A stretch of 64,000 nucleotides of DNA from Streptomyces coeruleorubidus (GTDB lineage Bacteria > Actinomycetota > Actinomycetes > Streptomycetales > Streptomycetaceae), in assembly GCF_008705135.1 (NCBI RefSeq), contig NZ_CP023694.1:992001-1056000 (forward strand), given 5' to 3'. The notes under the pieces were generated by a model. It had not been told where the DNA came from and searched no databases. It was given only the letters and a program-made list of their open reading frames with translations. The position numbers and the translations under genes were made by a program. Positions 34,099 through 43,175 of this stretch are shown piece after piece. Within the stretch, counting starts at the first letter, position 1. Every line of letters starts with the position of its first letter.

Positions 34099-36132
34099 TC
34101 ACGCGGACTTCCTGATCTCGAGCAGGTCCGGCACGGGCGACAGGTCTTCCAGGAGCTGCCCAGTGGCCCCGTCGATCCGGGCCTTCGCGGTCCGGCCGAG
34201 CCGGTCGACGGGAGTCCAGCGGCCGTCGCGGTGCCCGGCGTCGAGCAGCGCCTGGAGTCGCGCGATGTCCGCGTCGACGGTGGGCAGCAGACGCGGGGCC
34301 CGCGTGGTGAGCAACGGCCGGAGTACGGTGAGCAGTTCGCGTGTACCGGAGAGGTTGGCGTCGGCCGTGGCCAGTCCGGTGCCGCTGCCCTGGTCGGTGT
34401 CGCCGGTCAGCTCGAACTGGAGGGTGTTCTCCAGGATCTCGTGGGCGCGCAGGGGCAGGTCGGAGGCGTCGAAGTCCTGGCGGGGGAAGGCCTTCCGCAA
34501 CCCGGCCGTGTCGTCGGTGAGTTGACGCGCCAGGCCGTTGAGCTCGCCGGCCGACTGACCGTGCCACAGCCCGTACTCGATCCGCTGGAAGCCGGTGAAG
34601 TCCTTGTCGTGAACCCCGCCCGGCAGACCGTCGGGCCGGCAGTTGATCTTCTGGTCGAAGTCCTCGAAGGTGCCGTAGGCGGCGCCGAGGGAGGCGTAGG
34701 TGCGGTGCGCGGTCAGCCAGTCGGCGCGCGCCGCGCCCAGGTGCCCGGCGCGGATGTCGCCGCCGAGTTTCCGGGTCTCGGTGACGAGGGTGGCCAGACC
34801 CCGGTTCACGTACGCCTTGTACGCCCTCAGCGGCCCGGCGAGATCCTGCTCGGAGACGGGGACGACGGCCCCGGCGCCGGCGGCGCCGCCGACCCGGACC
34901 GCCTTGGAGGTGACGGCCTTGCCGTCGCTGGGCACACAGCGCCAGGCGTACGTACCGCCCGCCACGGTGGCGACGAGGTCCCGGGTGGTGCCGGGGGCCA
35001 GGCCCTCGATCTCGCCGTAGACCGCGTTGGTGGCCGGGTCGATGAGGTACACCTCGGACGTCTGGTCGCCGGTGTTGCGCATCTGGAAGGTCTGCCGCCC
35101 CGGCTCGGGCGCGGTGAAGCCCTGACCGCAGTCCTTCGCGGAGACGGCGACCGTCTCGCCCCCGGCGGGCTCGGGGTGCGCCAGGACGACGACGAGCCCG
35201 GCCAGGACGACGGGGACGGCGACCACGGCGACGGGGATGAGCCAGGCGGGGCGGGTGGGGGTGGGGAGGGGCGGCGTGCCCTGAACGGGCAGGGCCGGTG
35301 TCGCGCTCGCGACCGGGGCGACTCCCTGCACCCCCCGCACGAACAGCGTCATCACCACCCCGAGATACCCGACGTACCCCACCACCTGAAGCCACGTCAT
35401 CGTCGGCGTCAGATTGAGCACGCCCTGGAGCAGAGTGCTGTACCAGGACCCGGCGTCGACGCTGCCGCTCAGGTCGACGGCGTAGGCCGCCCCGCCGGGC
35501 AGGACCCCGCCCTCCTGGAGGTCGCGCAGCCCGTAACCGAGCACACCCGAGGCGATCACGATGAGGACGGCGCCGGTAGCGGTGAAGAAGCGGGTGAGGT
35601 TGATGGAGAGCACCCGGCGGTAGAGCCCCCAGCACAGCACCGCCGACAGAACGAGGCCTGTGCCCGCACCGGTCAGCGGCCCAACCGACTCGTTTGCCGC
35701 GCGGGCCGTGGTCCACAGGAACAGGGCGGTCTCCAGGCCCTCGCGCCCCACCGCCAGGAAGGAGGTGAGGACCAGCACTCCGGCGCCCATGGTCAGTGCC
35801 TCGGTGACCTTCTCCTTGATCTCTCCCGCCAGGCTGCGGGCCGAGCGGCGCATCCAGAACACCATCGCGGTCACGAAGGCCACGGCCACGATGCTCAGCG
35901 CGCCGCCGAAGGCTTCCTGCACGGCGGTGGAAAGGGACGCGGCCGTGAACGTGAGGACCGCGCCGAAGCTCATCGAGAGCGCGATCGCGGCCAGTACGCC
36001 GGTCCACACCTGCGGCAGACGGGACTTGGCGTCCGCCCGCACGAGTGTGGCGACCAGCACGGAGACGATGAGGCCGGCTTCCAGCCCTTCCCTCAGTCCG
36101 ATCAGGAAACTCGGAAACGCGTCGTCCCACAT
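34099..36132 (-). CDS. efeUO: EfeU-EfeO fusion: iron permease plus cupredoxin and M75 imelysin domains
   Basis: A 677-residue protein. Residues 1-275 are an FTR1/EfeU permease with both iron motifs, REGLEAG (14-20) and GREGLETA (second pair). A linker and a membrane helix (about 300-325) lead to an EfeO cupredoxin domain (about 330-430) and an M75 domain (about 440-677). Permease and donor are usually separate genes. In the M75 domain the expected HxxE reads QRIE (516-519). ATG 36132 has GGGAGG about 9 nt upstream. efeB follows. An iron box lies 48-67 bp upstream. Confidence 0.92.
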   Translation of the reverse strand: MWDDAFPSFLIGLREGLEAGLIVSVLVATLVRADAKSRLPQVWTGVLAAIALSMSFGAVLTFTAASLSTAVQEAFGGALSIVAVAFVTAMVFWMRRSARSLAGEIKEKVTEALTMGAGVLVLTSFLAVGREGLETALFLWTTARAANESVGPLTGAGTGLVLSAVLCWGLYRRVLSINLTRFFTATGAVLIVIASGVLGYGLRDLQEGGVLPGGAAYAVDLSGSVDAGSWYSTLLQGVLNLTPTMTWLQVVGYVGYLGVVMTLFVRGVQGVAPVASATPALPVQGTPPLPTPTRPAWLIPVAVVAVPVVLAGLVVVLAHPEPAGGETVAVSAKDCGQGFTAPEPGRQTFQMRNTGDQTSEVYLIDPATNAVYGEIEGLAPGTTRDLVATVAGGTYAWRCVPSDGKAVTSKAVRVGGAAGAGAVVPVSEQDLAGPLRAYKAYVNRGLATLVTETRKLGGDIRAGHLGAARADWLTAHRTYASLGAAYGTFEDFDQKINCRPDGLPGGVHDKDFTGFQRIEYGLWHGQSAGELNGLARQLTDDTAGLRKAFPRQDFDASDLPLRAHEILENTLQFELTGDTDQGSGTGLATADANLSGTRELLTVLRPLLTTRAPRLLPTVDADIARLQALLDAGHRDGRWTPVDRLGRTAKARIDGATGQLLEDLSPVPDLLEIRKSA

Positions 36133-36179
36133 GTGCTGCGGCCCTCCCGGCCCTCCGCCCCGACCACCACGCAAGCGAG

Positions 36180-36199
36180 TTAGCAAGGCATGCCTTACC
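36180..36199. promoter_or_regulatory. DtxR/IdeR-type iron box upstream of efeUO
   Basis: TTAGCAAGGCATGCCTTACC contains the perfect 12-bp palindrome AAGGCATGCCTT (36185-36196) and matches the actinobacterial iron-box pattern TTAGG...CCTAA. DmdR1 in Streptomyces would repress efeUO-efeB from here when iron is plentiful. Confidence 0.82.
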
Positions 36200-36295
36200 G
36201 ACGCCGACCATCATGACCTCGGCTCTCTGGGCATCTGGTCATGCAAGGCTCATGACATGGCAAAAGCCCAGCGGGAGTGATCCGAAGGAAGCGGC

Positions 36296-37261
36296 TCAGC
36301 CGTCGTCCCGGACCTGCTGTACGAGCCGGGTCCTCGACGCCCGGCGGGAGCGGAAGTCGCCGGGGGTCATGTCGAACTCCTTGCGGAACGCGAGGTGGAA
36401 TCCGACCTGGCTGCGGTAGCCGATGCGCTGCGCGATCTCCTGCTGCGGCACGGTGGTGTCCGACAGCAGTCGCCTGGCTTCCTGCATGCGGCGCACCGTC
36501 AGATGCCGCATGGGCGGCTCGCCCACCAGTTCCCGGAACATCTGCGAGAACGCCGAGCGGGACATGCCGGCCTCACGGGACAGGGACTCCACCGTCCAGG
36601 GCTCGGCGTAGGAGCCGTGGATCGCCATCAGCGCCTTGCTGATACCCGGGTGGTGCAGCGCGGTCAGCGCGGTTGACTCCTCCGCCAGTTCCTCCATGGC
36701 GATCCGCAGGGAGAGCACGAACACGGTCTCGAAGGCCCGTAACGTCACGAGCCGGGAGCCCGGCGCCGTACGCCCGATCTCGGAGGGCAAGGACTCCAGG
36801 GTACGCAGCAGCAGTGGCTCCCCCTCCAGCATGTGCCGCCGCAGGACGATGATCCGGGGCAGGGCGCTGTAGAGCCCCGGCTCGCCGATGGCGCTGTAGT
36901 GCAGGCTCGCGCAGAGCATGCGTGTGATGTACGGCGGTGTCCCGACCCTGACGACGCCGGACTCGCCGGGGCGGCAGTGCGGCACCAGGGCGGACAGCGG
37001 CGTCGCCTGTACGCCGTACTCGCCGGCGAAGGTGTGGGCGGTGCCGTGCGGAAAGATCGCCAGGTCACCCTCGTGCAGTTCCACCGGTTCGGGGTCGTCG
37101 CCGAAGGTAATGACAGAGGAATTCGCGAGCATGTAATGAACGATTGCGCAATTGTCGTCGTGGCCTTTGACTCCCCAGGTTCCACCGGCCTCCCACATGC
37201 TGTGGAAGATGCCGGTGAGCCACAGCGGGCGCAGCAGCTCGCTCAGCACATCGTCATGCAC
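36296..37261 (-). CDS. AraC-family regulator with N-terminal cupin
   Basis: A 321-residue regulator. The cupin-like sensor (residues 1-200) includes ELHEGDLAIFPHGTAHTF. The C-terminal AraC domain has two helix-turn-helix units (WTVESLSREAGMSRSAFSQMF and EIAQRIGYRSQVGFHLAFRKEFDMTPGDFR). The start is GTG 37261 with AAGGA 6 nt upstream. It is divergent from the small ORF, MFS exporter and NmrA-like reductase, which it probably controls in response to a toxic or redox-active small molecule. Confidence 0.92.
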   Translation of the reverse strand: MHDDVLSELLRPLWLTGIFHSMWEAGGTWGVKGHDDNCAIVHYMLANSSVITFGDDPEPVELHEGDLAIFPHGTAHTFAGEYGVQATPLSALVPHCRPGESGVVRVGTPPYITRMLCASLHYSAIGEPGLYSALPRIIVLRRHMLEGEPLLLRTLESLPSEIGRTAPGSRLVTLRAFETVFVLSLRIAMEELAEESTALTALHHPGISKALMAIHGSYAEPWTVESLSREAGMSRSAFSQMFRELVGEPPMRHLTVRRMQEARRLLSDTTVPQQEIAQRIGYRSQVGFHLAFRKEFDMTPGDFRSRRASRTRLVQQVRDDG

Positions 37262-37386
37262 GGACGATCCTTAAAGCGATTCGGCTCATGATTAATTGAT
37301 CGTACCGATCGCTCCCAGAACGATGAGAGGCGAAGCCGGGGCTGTTTGGTCGGCACACGGGGCCGCACTTCTGGGGGACACGTTCC

Positions 37387-37566
37387 ATGATGTTTCTGAT
37401 GACCGGTGCCGGCATCGGCGGCCTGACCGCCGTCGCCGGCCTGGGTGCCGATCTGGCCAAGTACGCCAACCCGGACCTGCCGGCCGCCTTCACCCAGTCG
37501 CGCCTGGACGGGTACCGGCTGGACGAGCTGACGGGCGGTACGGGGAGCTTCGATGGCGGGCGCTGA
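37387..37566 (+). CDS. 59-residue small ORF overlapping the MFS exporter start
   Basis: A short frame from ATG 37387, with GGGGGA 9 nt upstream, overlaps the MFS gene by 14 nt in another frame. It begins with a nucleotide-fold-like glycine motif (GAGIGGLTAV) and ends in a Gly-rich tail. It may be a leader peptide coupling translation to the exporter, or the fused remnant of a FAD/NAD-binding gene. I do not recognise it as a known small protein. Confidence 0.45.
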   Translation: MMFLMTGAGIGGLTAVAGLGADLAKYANPDLPAAFTQSRLDGYRLDELTGGTGSFDGGR

Positions 37567-38992
37567 CCGCCGGCGGGCGCTGGCCCTGCTCGCCTGTACC
37601 CAGTTCGTCCTGATCCTGGACACCTCGATCATCAACGTGGCGGCGCCGTCCATCGGGGAGAGCCTGGACATCTCGCCCGCCGCGCTGTCCTGGGTGGCCA
37701 ACGCCTACCTCGTCTCCTTCGGCGGGCTGCTGCTGCTCAGCGGTCGTGCCGCCGATCTGTTGGGGCAGCGCAGGGTGTTCGTGGCCGGTCTGGGTGTACT
37801 GGCGGCCGCCTCGCTGCTGGGTGCCCTCTCCGACGGCGCAGCCCTGCTGATCACCGCCCGCGCGGTGCAGGGCGTCGGGGCGGCCATGGCCGCAGCGGCG
37901 GCGTTCGCCCTGATTCTCACGCTGTTCGAGGACGGCCCGGAACGGCACCGGGCGCTGGGCGTGTTCGCCGCGATGGCCGGTGCCGGTGGCGCCGCGGGCA
38001 CGGTGCTCGGCGGCGTGCTCACCAGTTGGCTGGGCTGGGAATCGACCTTCGCTTTGAACGTGGTGGCCGGCATCGCCCTGGTCCTGCCCGTGCCTCGGCT
38101 GCTGCCGCCCGGTACGCCCGGCGGGCGCGAGCGCGGCTTCGACCTGCCCGGCGCGGTGGCGGTCACCACCGGCCTGGGGCTGCTGGCTTACGCCGTGGTG
38201 AACGCGGGCGAGGCCGGCTGGAGTTCCACGCCGACGCTGGCCACCGGGGCCGCCGCCGTCGTACTGCTCGCCGCGTTCGTCCTGGTCGAACGCGAGGTGG
38301 CGCACCCGCTGGTCCCGCTCGCCGTGCTGCGCAGGCCGACGCTGCGGCTGGCCAACATCCTGGCCGCGCTGTGGCAGATGTCGCTGTTCCCGATGTTCTT
38401 CCTGGTGAGCCTGTACCTACAGGCGGTTCTCGGGTACGAACCGGTCCTCGGCGGCCTGGCCCTGCTGCCGCTGTGTCTGGTCGTCATCACGGTCGCCTCC
38501 ACCGCGGACCGGCTGATCGGCCGGTTCGGCCTGCGCGCGGTGATGGGCGCCGGGTTCGTACTGGTGGCCGTCGGCATGGCCTGGCAGTCGCTGCTGTCGG
38601 CCGACGGCTCCTTCGTGGCGGACGTCCTGCCGCCGAGTCTCCTGCTGGGCGTCGCGCTGCCGCTGGTGTCCATCACCACGAACGTCGCAGCCACGCTCGA
38701 CACCCGCGAGGAGGAGGCCGGCCTCGCCTCCGGGCTGGTCAACACGAGCCTGCAGTTCGGCTCGGTCCTCGGTCTCGCCGTCCTGTCCGGTGTGGCCGCC
38801 GCACGCACGGACGCCTCCTCCGCGGCGCGCGACGTGGCGCTCACCGACGGCTTCAGCACGGCCTTCCTGGTCGGGGCCGTGCCGGCCCTGGTCGCCCTGC
38901 TGCTCACTCTCCGGCTGCGGCTTCCCGCTCCGGACGCCCCCGCACCGCCGGAGGCGAGCACCGCCGCCGAACACCGGCGCGCCGTGCCCTGA
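37553..38992 (+). CDS. MFS multidrug exporter (EmrB/QacA, 14-helix DHA2 type)
   Basis: A 479-residue transporter. Motif D1 is VLILDTSIINVAAPSIGESL, motif A is GRAADLLGQRRVF (about residues 64-76), and about 14 hydrophobic helices follow. It probably exports a hydrophobic drug by proton antiport. ATG 37553 has GGGGAG 5 nt upstream. It belongs to the unit divergent from the AraC regulator and precedes the NmrA-like reductase by 68 bp. The drug is unknown. Confidence 0.92.
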   Translation: MAGADRRRALALLACTQFVLILDTSIINVAAPSIGESLDISPAALSWVANAYLVSFGGLLLLSGRAADLLGQRRVFVAGLGVLAAASLLGALSDGAALLITARAVQGVGAAMAAAAAFALILTLFEDGPERHRALGVFAAMAGAGGAAGTVLGGVLTSWLGWESTFALNVVAGIALVLPVPRLLPPGTPGGRERGFDLPGAVAVTTGLGLLAYAVVNAGEAGWSSTPTLATGAAAVVLLAAFVLVEREVAHPLVPLAVLRRPTLRLANILAALWQMSLFPMFFLVSLYLQAVLGYEPVLGGLALLPLCLVVITVASTADRLIGRFGLRAVMGAGFVLVAVGMAWQSLLSADGSFVADVLPPSLLLGVALPLVSITTNVAATLDTREEEAGLASGLVNTSLQFGSVLGLAVLSGVAAARTDASSAARDVALTDGFSTAFLVGAVPALVALLLTLRLRLPAPDAPAPPEASTAAEHRRAVP

Positions 38993-39060
38993 TCGCGCCC
39001 GCCCGCCCGGTCCGGGGACCGCGCGCCCACTGAAACGAACACCACGAAGAAAGGCCCGAC

Positions 39061-39981
39061 ATGACACAAGAGCACCGCAAGCGCGTCCTCGTAACCGGAG
39101 CCAACGGTTTCCAGGGCGGCGCGGTGGCCCGGCTGCTGGCCGACCAGGGGCACGAGGTCCGCGGCCTGATCCGGGACGAGGCGAAGGCCGCGTCGGTCTC
39201 GGCGGCCGGGGTCACGCCGGTGCGCGGCGACCTGGGCAGCGTCGAGGACCTGCGCGCCGCCTTCCGGGGCGTCACGCACGCGGTCGTCGTGATGCCTCTG
39301 GAGTACGACCCCGAGACGGTGGCCGGTTACGCCCGGAACTTCGCCGAGGTGGCCTGTGAGGCCGGGGTTCGACGGCTGGTCTACAACGTCAACACCCCCG
39401 TGCCCGACGAGACCACGCCGTACGCCGGTTTCGAGACGCGCCGCCTGGCGGAAGAGGTGCTGCGGGCCGGTGAGGTGCCCGTGGTCGTGGTCAGGCCGCC
39501 GGTCTACCTGGAGAACCTCTTCAGCCCTTGGAACGGACCCTCGATCGTCAACGACGGCGTCCTCGCCTACCCACTGCCCGCCGAGCAGCGCGTGGCGTGG
39601 ATGTCGCACGACGACCTCGCGCGTGTGCTGGCCCGGGCCCTGGACGACGACGTGCCGGCCGGGCAGGTGCTGAACGTCGGCGGCGCCGACGTGCTCACCG
39701 GTCCGGAGCTGGCGGCCGCGTTCGGGCAGGCCCTGGGCCGTGAGATCCGGTACGTCCCGCTGGAGGTCACACAGTTCGAGCAGGGGCTCGCCCAGCTGCT
39801 CGGCCCCGAGGCCGCGGCCGGGGTCGCGGGGATCTACCACTACGCCGGCACGGCCCGGGCGTGCGACCTGCTCGCTCCGTCGCCCGCCGCCGTGGAGAGC
39901 GCTCTGGGTGTACGGCTCACGCCGGTGATCGAGTGGGTCAAAGCACAGCCTTGGGAACACTGGGCCCGGTCCGCCGGGTGA
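39061..39981 (+). CDS. NmrA-like NAD(P)-binding reductase
   Basis: A 306-residue atypical short-chain dehydrogenase. The nucleotide loop is VLVTGANGFQGGAVARLL (about residues 9-26), and substrate-side phrases include VVVRPPVYLENLFSPW and AWMSHDDLARVLARAL. NmrA-like enzymes reduce quinones or sense NAD(P) redox state. It is the last gene of the AraC-controlled unit; AAGAAAGGC precedes the ATG. Quinone reductase beside an exporter fits a stress-response pair. Confidence 0.85.
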   Translation: MTQEHRKRVLVTGANGFQGGAVARLLADQGHEVRGLIRDEAKAASVSAAGVTPVRGDLGSVEDLRAAFRGVTHAVVVMPLEYDPETVAGYARNFAEVACEAGVRRLVYNVNTPVPDETTPYAGFETRRLAEEVLRAGEVPVVVVRPPVYLENLFSPWNGPSIVNDGVLAYPLPAEQRVAWMSHDDLARVLARALDDDVPAGQVLNVGGADVLTGPELAAAFGQALGREIRYVPLEVTQFEQGLAQLLGPEAAAGVAGIYHYAGTARACDLLAPSPAAVESALGVRLTPVIEWVKAQPWEHWARSAG

Positions 39982-40012
39982 CCGACCACCGCACGAGTTA
40001 CCTCCACCCCTC

Positions 40013-40024
40013 TTGACGCGTCAA
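40013..40024. promoter_or_regulatory. 12-bp palindrome containing a -35-like TTGACG
   Basis: TTGACGCGTCAA is a perfect palindrome 22 bp upstream of the CebR-type box. The left half reads as a -35 element. No clear -10 follows at 17-18 bp, so whether it is promoter or operator is open. Confidence 0.4.
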
Positions 40025-40045
40025 TGACAACAGTGGCTTGATGCA

Positions 40046-40059
40046 TGGGAGCGCTCCCA
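40046..40059. promoter_or_regulatory. CebR-type operator
   Basis: TGGGAGCGCTCCCA is a perfect 14-bp palindrome identical to the published Streptomyces CebR box, 23 bp upstream of the esterase start. CebR represses cellulose-utilisation genes until cello-oligosaccharides enter. This ties the esterase, and perhaps the mannanase behind it, to the cellulose regulon. Confidence 0.88.
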
Positions 40060-40082
40060 CCTCGCCCAGGGAAGGGATCACC

Positions 40083-41180
40083 ATGCGCAGAACCCGCCGC
40101 TCGTCCTCGCGCTTACGGATCATCCCGGTTCTCGGCCTCTTGGCCGCCCTGCTCCTCCCCCTCGGTCTCACCTTCGCGCCCCGCGCCACGGCCGCACCGG
40201 CGGCCGACCCCGTCCGCGTCATGCCGCTCGGCGACTCGATCACCGGCTCGCCGGGCTGCTGGCGTGCGGTGCTCTGGAACCGGCTGCTGAACAGCGGATA
40301 CACGGACGTCGACTTCGTCGGCACCCTCCCGCCGCAGGGCTGCGGACAGGCGCACGACGGCGACAACGAGGGGCACGGCGGTGAGCTGGTGACCAACGTG
40401 GCCGACCAGAACCTGCTGCCGGGCAGGCTCGCGGCCACGCGTCCGGACATCGTTGTCATGCACTTCGGCACGAACGACGTGTGGAGCAGCATCGCCCCGG
40501 ACCGCATCCTGGCCGCCTACACCAAGCTCGTGACGCAGATGCGGGCCTCGAATCCGGACATGCGGATCCTCGTCGCACAGCTCATCCCCATGAACCCGGG
40601 CAGTTGCGCGGCCTGTGCTCAGCGTGTCGTCGACTTCAACGCGCGGATCCCCGACTGGGCCCGGGCCACCGGCACCGAACGCTCCCCGATCACCGTGGTC
40701 GACCAGTGGACAGGCTTCAGCACCGTCACGGACACCTACGACGGGGTGCACCCCAACGCCTCCGGTGACGACAAGATCGCCGCCCGCTGGTTCCCGGCCC
40801 TCGCGGCGGTCCTCGACGCGGGCGTCCCGCAGAACCCCGACGACCCCGACGCCCCGGCGGCCTGCACGGCCCGCTTCCGAGCCGTCTCCACGTGGCAGGG
40901 CGGCTACCAGGGAGAGGTGACCGTGACGAACACGTCCGCCTCCGCCGCCTCGGGCTGGACCGCGACGGTCGTACCGGCTGACGGCGCGCGCATCGGCCAG
41001 GTCTGGAACGGAACCCACAGCACGGCCGCGGACGGTACGGCCACCGTCACGAACGCGGCGTGGAACGGGGCGCTGGCGCCCGGCGCGAGTGCCACGTTCG
41101 GTTTCGTCGCCACCGCCCCGGCAACGGCCGGCGCCCCGGCGGCGACCGTCACGTGCACGGCGAAGAGTTCCGCCAACTGA
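40083..41180 (+). CDS. secreted CE3-like SGNH esterase with C-terminal CBM2
   Basis: A 365-residue exoenzyme. Signal peptide (residues 1-38), then an SGNH hydrolase with the nucleophile in MPLGDSITGS (S52), the block-III motif FGTNDVW and the catalytic pair in DGVHPN. The wording matches carbohydrate esterase family 3, acetylxylan-type esterases. A CBM2-like domain of about 100 residues follows a short Asp/Pro linker (CTARFRAVSTWQGGYQGEVTV). It would remove acetyl groups from hemicellulose while bound to cellulose. ATG 40083 has AAGGGA 6 nt upstream. A CebR box precedes it. Confidence 0.9.
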   Translation: MRRTRRSSSRLRIIPVLGLLAALLLPLGLTFAPRATAAPAADPVRVMPLGDSITGSPGCWRAVLWNRLLNSGYTDVDFVGTLPPQGCGQAHDGDNEGHGGELVTNVADQNLLPGRLAATRPDIVVMHFGTNDVWSSIAPDRILAAYTKLVTQMRASNPDMRILVAQLIPMNPGSCAACAQRVVDFNARIPDWARATGTERSPITVVDQWTGFSTVTDTYDGVHPNASGDDKIAARWFPALAAVLDAGVPQNPDDPDAPAACTARFRAVSTWQGGYQGEVTVTNTSASAASGWTATVVPADGARIGQVWNGTHSTAADGTATVTNAAWNGALAPGASATFGFVATAPATAGAPAATVTCTAKSSAN

Positions 41181-41303
41181 CACCCGGCCCGGACCAGGAA
41201 CCAGGACCAGCCGGCCCGGCAGCACACCCACCGCTCTCTCCCCAGGACCGGACGAGACCCGGCACAGGCCCCATCCCATTCCACCCCCACCTCTGGAGCC
41301 GCC

Positions 41304-42944
41304 ATGAGACCCCGCACCGCCACCGCCCCCACCCCACGCGTGGCCACCGTCGCCGTCGCCCTCCTCGGGCTCCTGTTCTCCTTCCTCTCGCTCGGCACAC
41401 CGGCACACGCCGCCCCCACCGGCTTCCGCATCGACAACGGCCGGCTGCTGGAGGCGTCCGGGAACGACTTCGTGATGCGTGGCGTCAACCACGCCCACAC
41501 CTGGTTCCCGGACCGGATCAGCTCCCTCTCCCACATCAAGGCCAAGGGCGCCAACACCGTCCGGGTGGTCCTCTCCAGCGGTGACCGCTGGACCCGCAAC
41601 GACACCGCCGACGTGGCGAACGTGGTCGCCCAGTGCAAGCAGAACCGGCTGATCTGTGTGCTGGAGGTGCACGACACCACCGGGTACGGCGAACAGAGCG
41701 GAGCCGTCACGCTCTCCCGCGCCGCCGACTACTGGATCAGCGTGCAGAGCGCGCTGACCGGTCAGGAGGACTACGTCATCGTCAACATCGGCAACGAGCC
41801 GCACGGCAACACCGGCTACACGGCCTGGACGGCCGACACCAAGGCGGCCATCCAGAAGCTGCGCAACGCCGGGTTCGACCACACGATCATGGTCGACGCG
41901 CCCAACTGGGGCCAGGACTGGGCGTTCACCATGCGCGACAACGCCGCCTCGGTCTTCGCCTCCGACCCGGATGCCAACACGATCTTCTCGATCCACATGT
42001 ACGGCGTCTTCGACACCGCCGCCGAGATCACCGACTATCTGAACCGCTTCGTCACGGCGAAACTCCCCATCGTCGTCGGCGAGTTCGGCCACGACCACTC
42101 GGACGGCAACCCCGACGAGGACACCATCCTGGCCGTCGCGCAGCAGCTCCGCCTGGGCTACCTCGGCTGGTCCTGGAGCGGCAACGGCGGCGGCGTCGAG
42201 TACCTGGACATGGTCACGAACTTCGATCCGGACCAGCTCACGAGCTGGGGGCAGCGGCTCTTCAACGGCGCGAACGGCATCGCCGCCACCGCCAAGGAGG
42301 CCGCGATCTACTCCTCCGGCGGAGGCGACACCACTCCCCCGACCGCTCCCGGCACCCCGACCGCCTCCGGGGTGACCTCCTCGTCCGCCACCCTGACCTG
42401 GGCCGCCGCCACCGATGCGACGGGCGTCACCGGTTACGACGTGGTCCGGATCGGTGGCGGCGCCGAGACGGCGGTCACCTCCACAACCAGGACGACCGCC
42501 ACCCTCACCGGCCTGTCCCCCGCCACCTCCTACACCTTCGCCGTCTACGCCCGTGACGCGGCCGGCAACCGTTCGCCGCGCTCGGCCACGGTGACGCTCA
42601 CGACGTCCTCCGGCGGCTCGACGGCGGCCTGCGGCGTCGGCTACCGGGTGACGAGCACCTGGCCCGGCGGCTTCCAGGGCGAGATCACCCTGCGCAACAC
42701 CGGCACGTCGGCGATCAACGGCTGGACGCTGCGCTGGACCTTCCCGGACAGCCAGCGCATCAGCAACCTCTGGGGCGGTACGGCGACGCAGAGCGGTTCC
42801 GAGGTCAGCGTCGCGGCCGCCCCGTACACCGCGACGATCCCCGCGGCGGGCTCGGTCACCCTCGGCTTCACGGCCTCCCGGGCGACGGCGAACCCCAGCC
42901 CGACGGCGTTCACGCTGAACGGCGCGGCCTGCTCGGTGAGCTGA
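41304..42944 (+). CDS. secreted GH5 endo-beta-1,4-mannanase with Fn3 and CBM2
   Basis: A 546-residue exoenzyme. Signal peptide (1-36), then a GH5 barrel resembling Streptomyces ManA (subfamily 8): GVNHAHTWFPDR, acid/base E165 in NIGNEP and nucleophile E260 in VVGEFG. A fibronectin type III domain (about 345-435) and a C-terminal CBM2 (about 445-546, CGVGYRVTSTWPGGFQGEI) follow. It cuts mannan and galactomannan chains outside the cell. The start ATG 41304 lies 123 bp after the esterase; they may be cotranscribed from the CebR-controlled promoter. Confidence 0.94.
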   Translation: MRPRTATAPTPRVATVAVALLGLLFSFLSLGTPAHAAPTGFRIDNGRLLEASGNDFVMRGVNHAHTWFPDRISSLSHIKAKGANTVRVVLSSGDRWTRNDTADVANVVAQCKQNRLICVLEVHDTTGYGEQSGAVTLSRAADYWISVQSALTGQEDYVIVNIGNEPHGNTGYTAWTADTKAAIQKLRNAGFDHTIMVDAPNWGQDWAFTMRDNAASVFASDPDANTIFSIHMYGVFDTAAEITDYLNRFVTAKLPIVVGEFGHDHSDGNPDEDTILAVAQQLRLGYLGWSWSGNGGGVEYLDMVTNFDPDQLTSWGQRLFNGANGIAATAKEAAIYSSGGGDTTPPTAPGTPTASGVTSSSATLTWAAATDATGVTGYDVVRIGGGAETAVTSTTRTTATLTGLSPATSYTFAVYARDAAGNRSPRSATVTLTTSSGGSTAACGVGYRVTSTWPGGFQGEITLRNTGTSAINGWTLRWTFPDSQRISNLWGGTATQSGSEVSVAAAPYTATIPAAGSVTLGFTASRATANPSPTAFTLNGAACSVS

Positions 42945-43175
42945 CCGGCCGTGTGCGACGGTGCCGGCGCGCCCGGGAAGGGCCGGACGCGGCGACACCG
43001 TCGCCACAGGGGTGATCCGCGAGTGTGATCCGCGCGACATCCACCCCGGAAAGCGGTTTACGTCGCTCCGCATGGGTCAGGCGGCGGAGATGTCGCACCG
43101 GCACCCAACCGCCGTAACCCCGGCAAGACGCGTATCCGCCCGCCCCGGTTCCCCGCACCGTGCGCGGGAGGCGCG

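Noticed and set aside
32780..36214. A 1144-codon frame that appears to fuse efeB with an upstream region.
   Set aside because: Only the C-terminal part is efeB; the upstream part is an out-of-frame reading of efeUO. The efeB start at 34051 is well supported.
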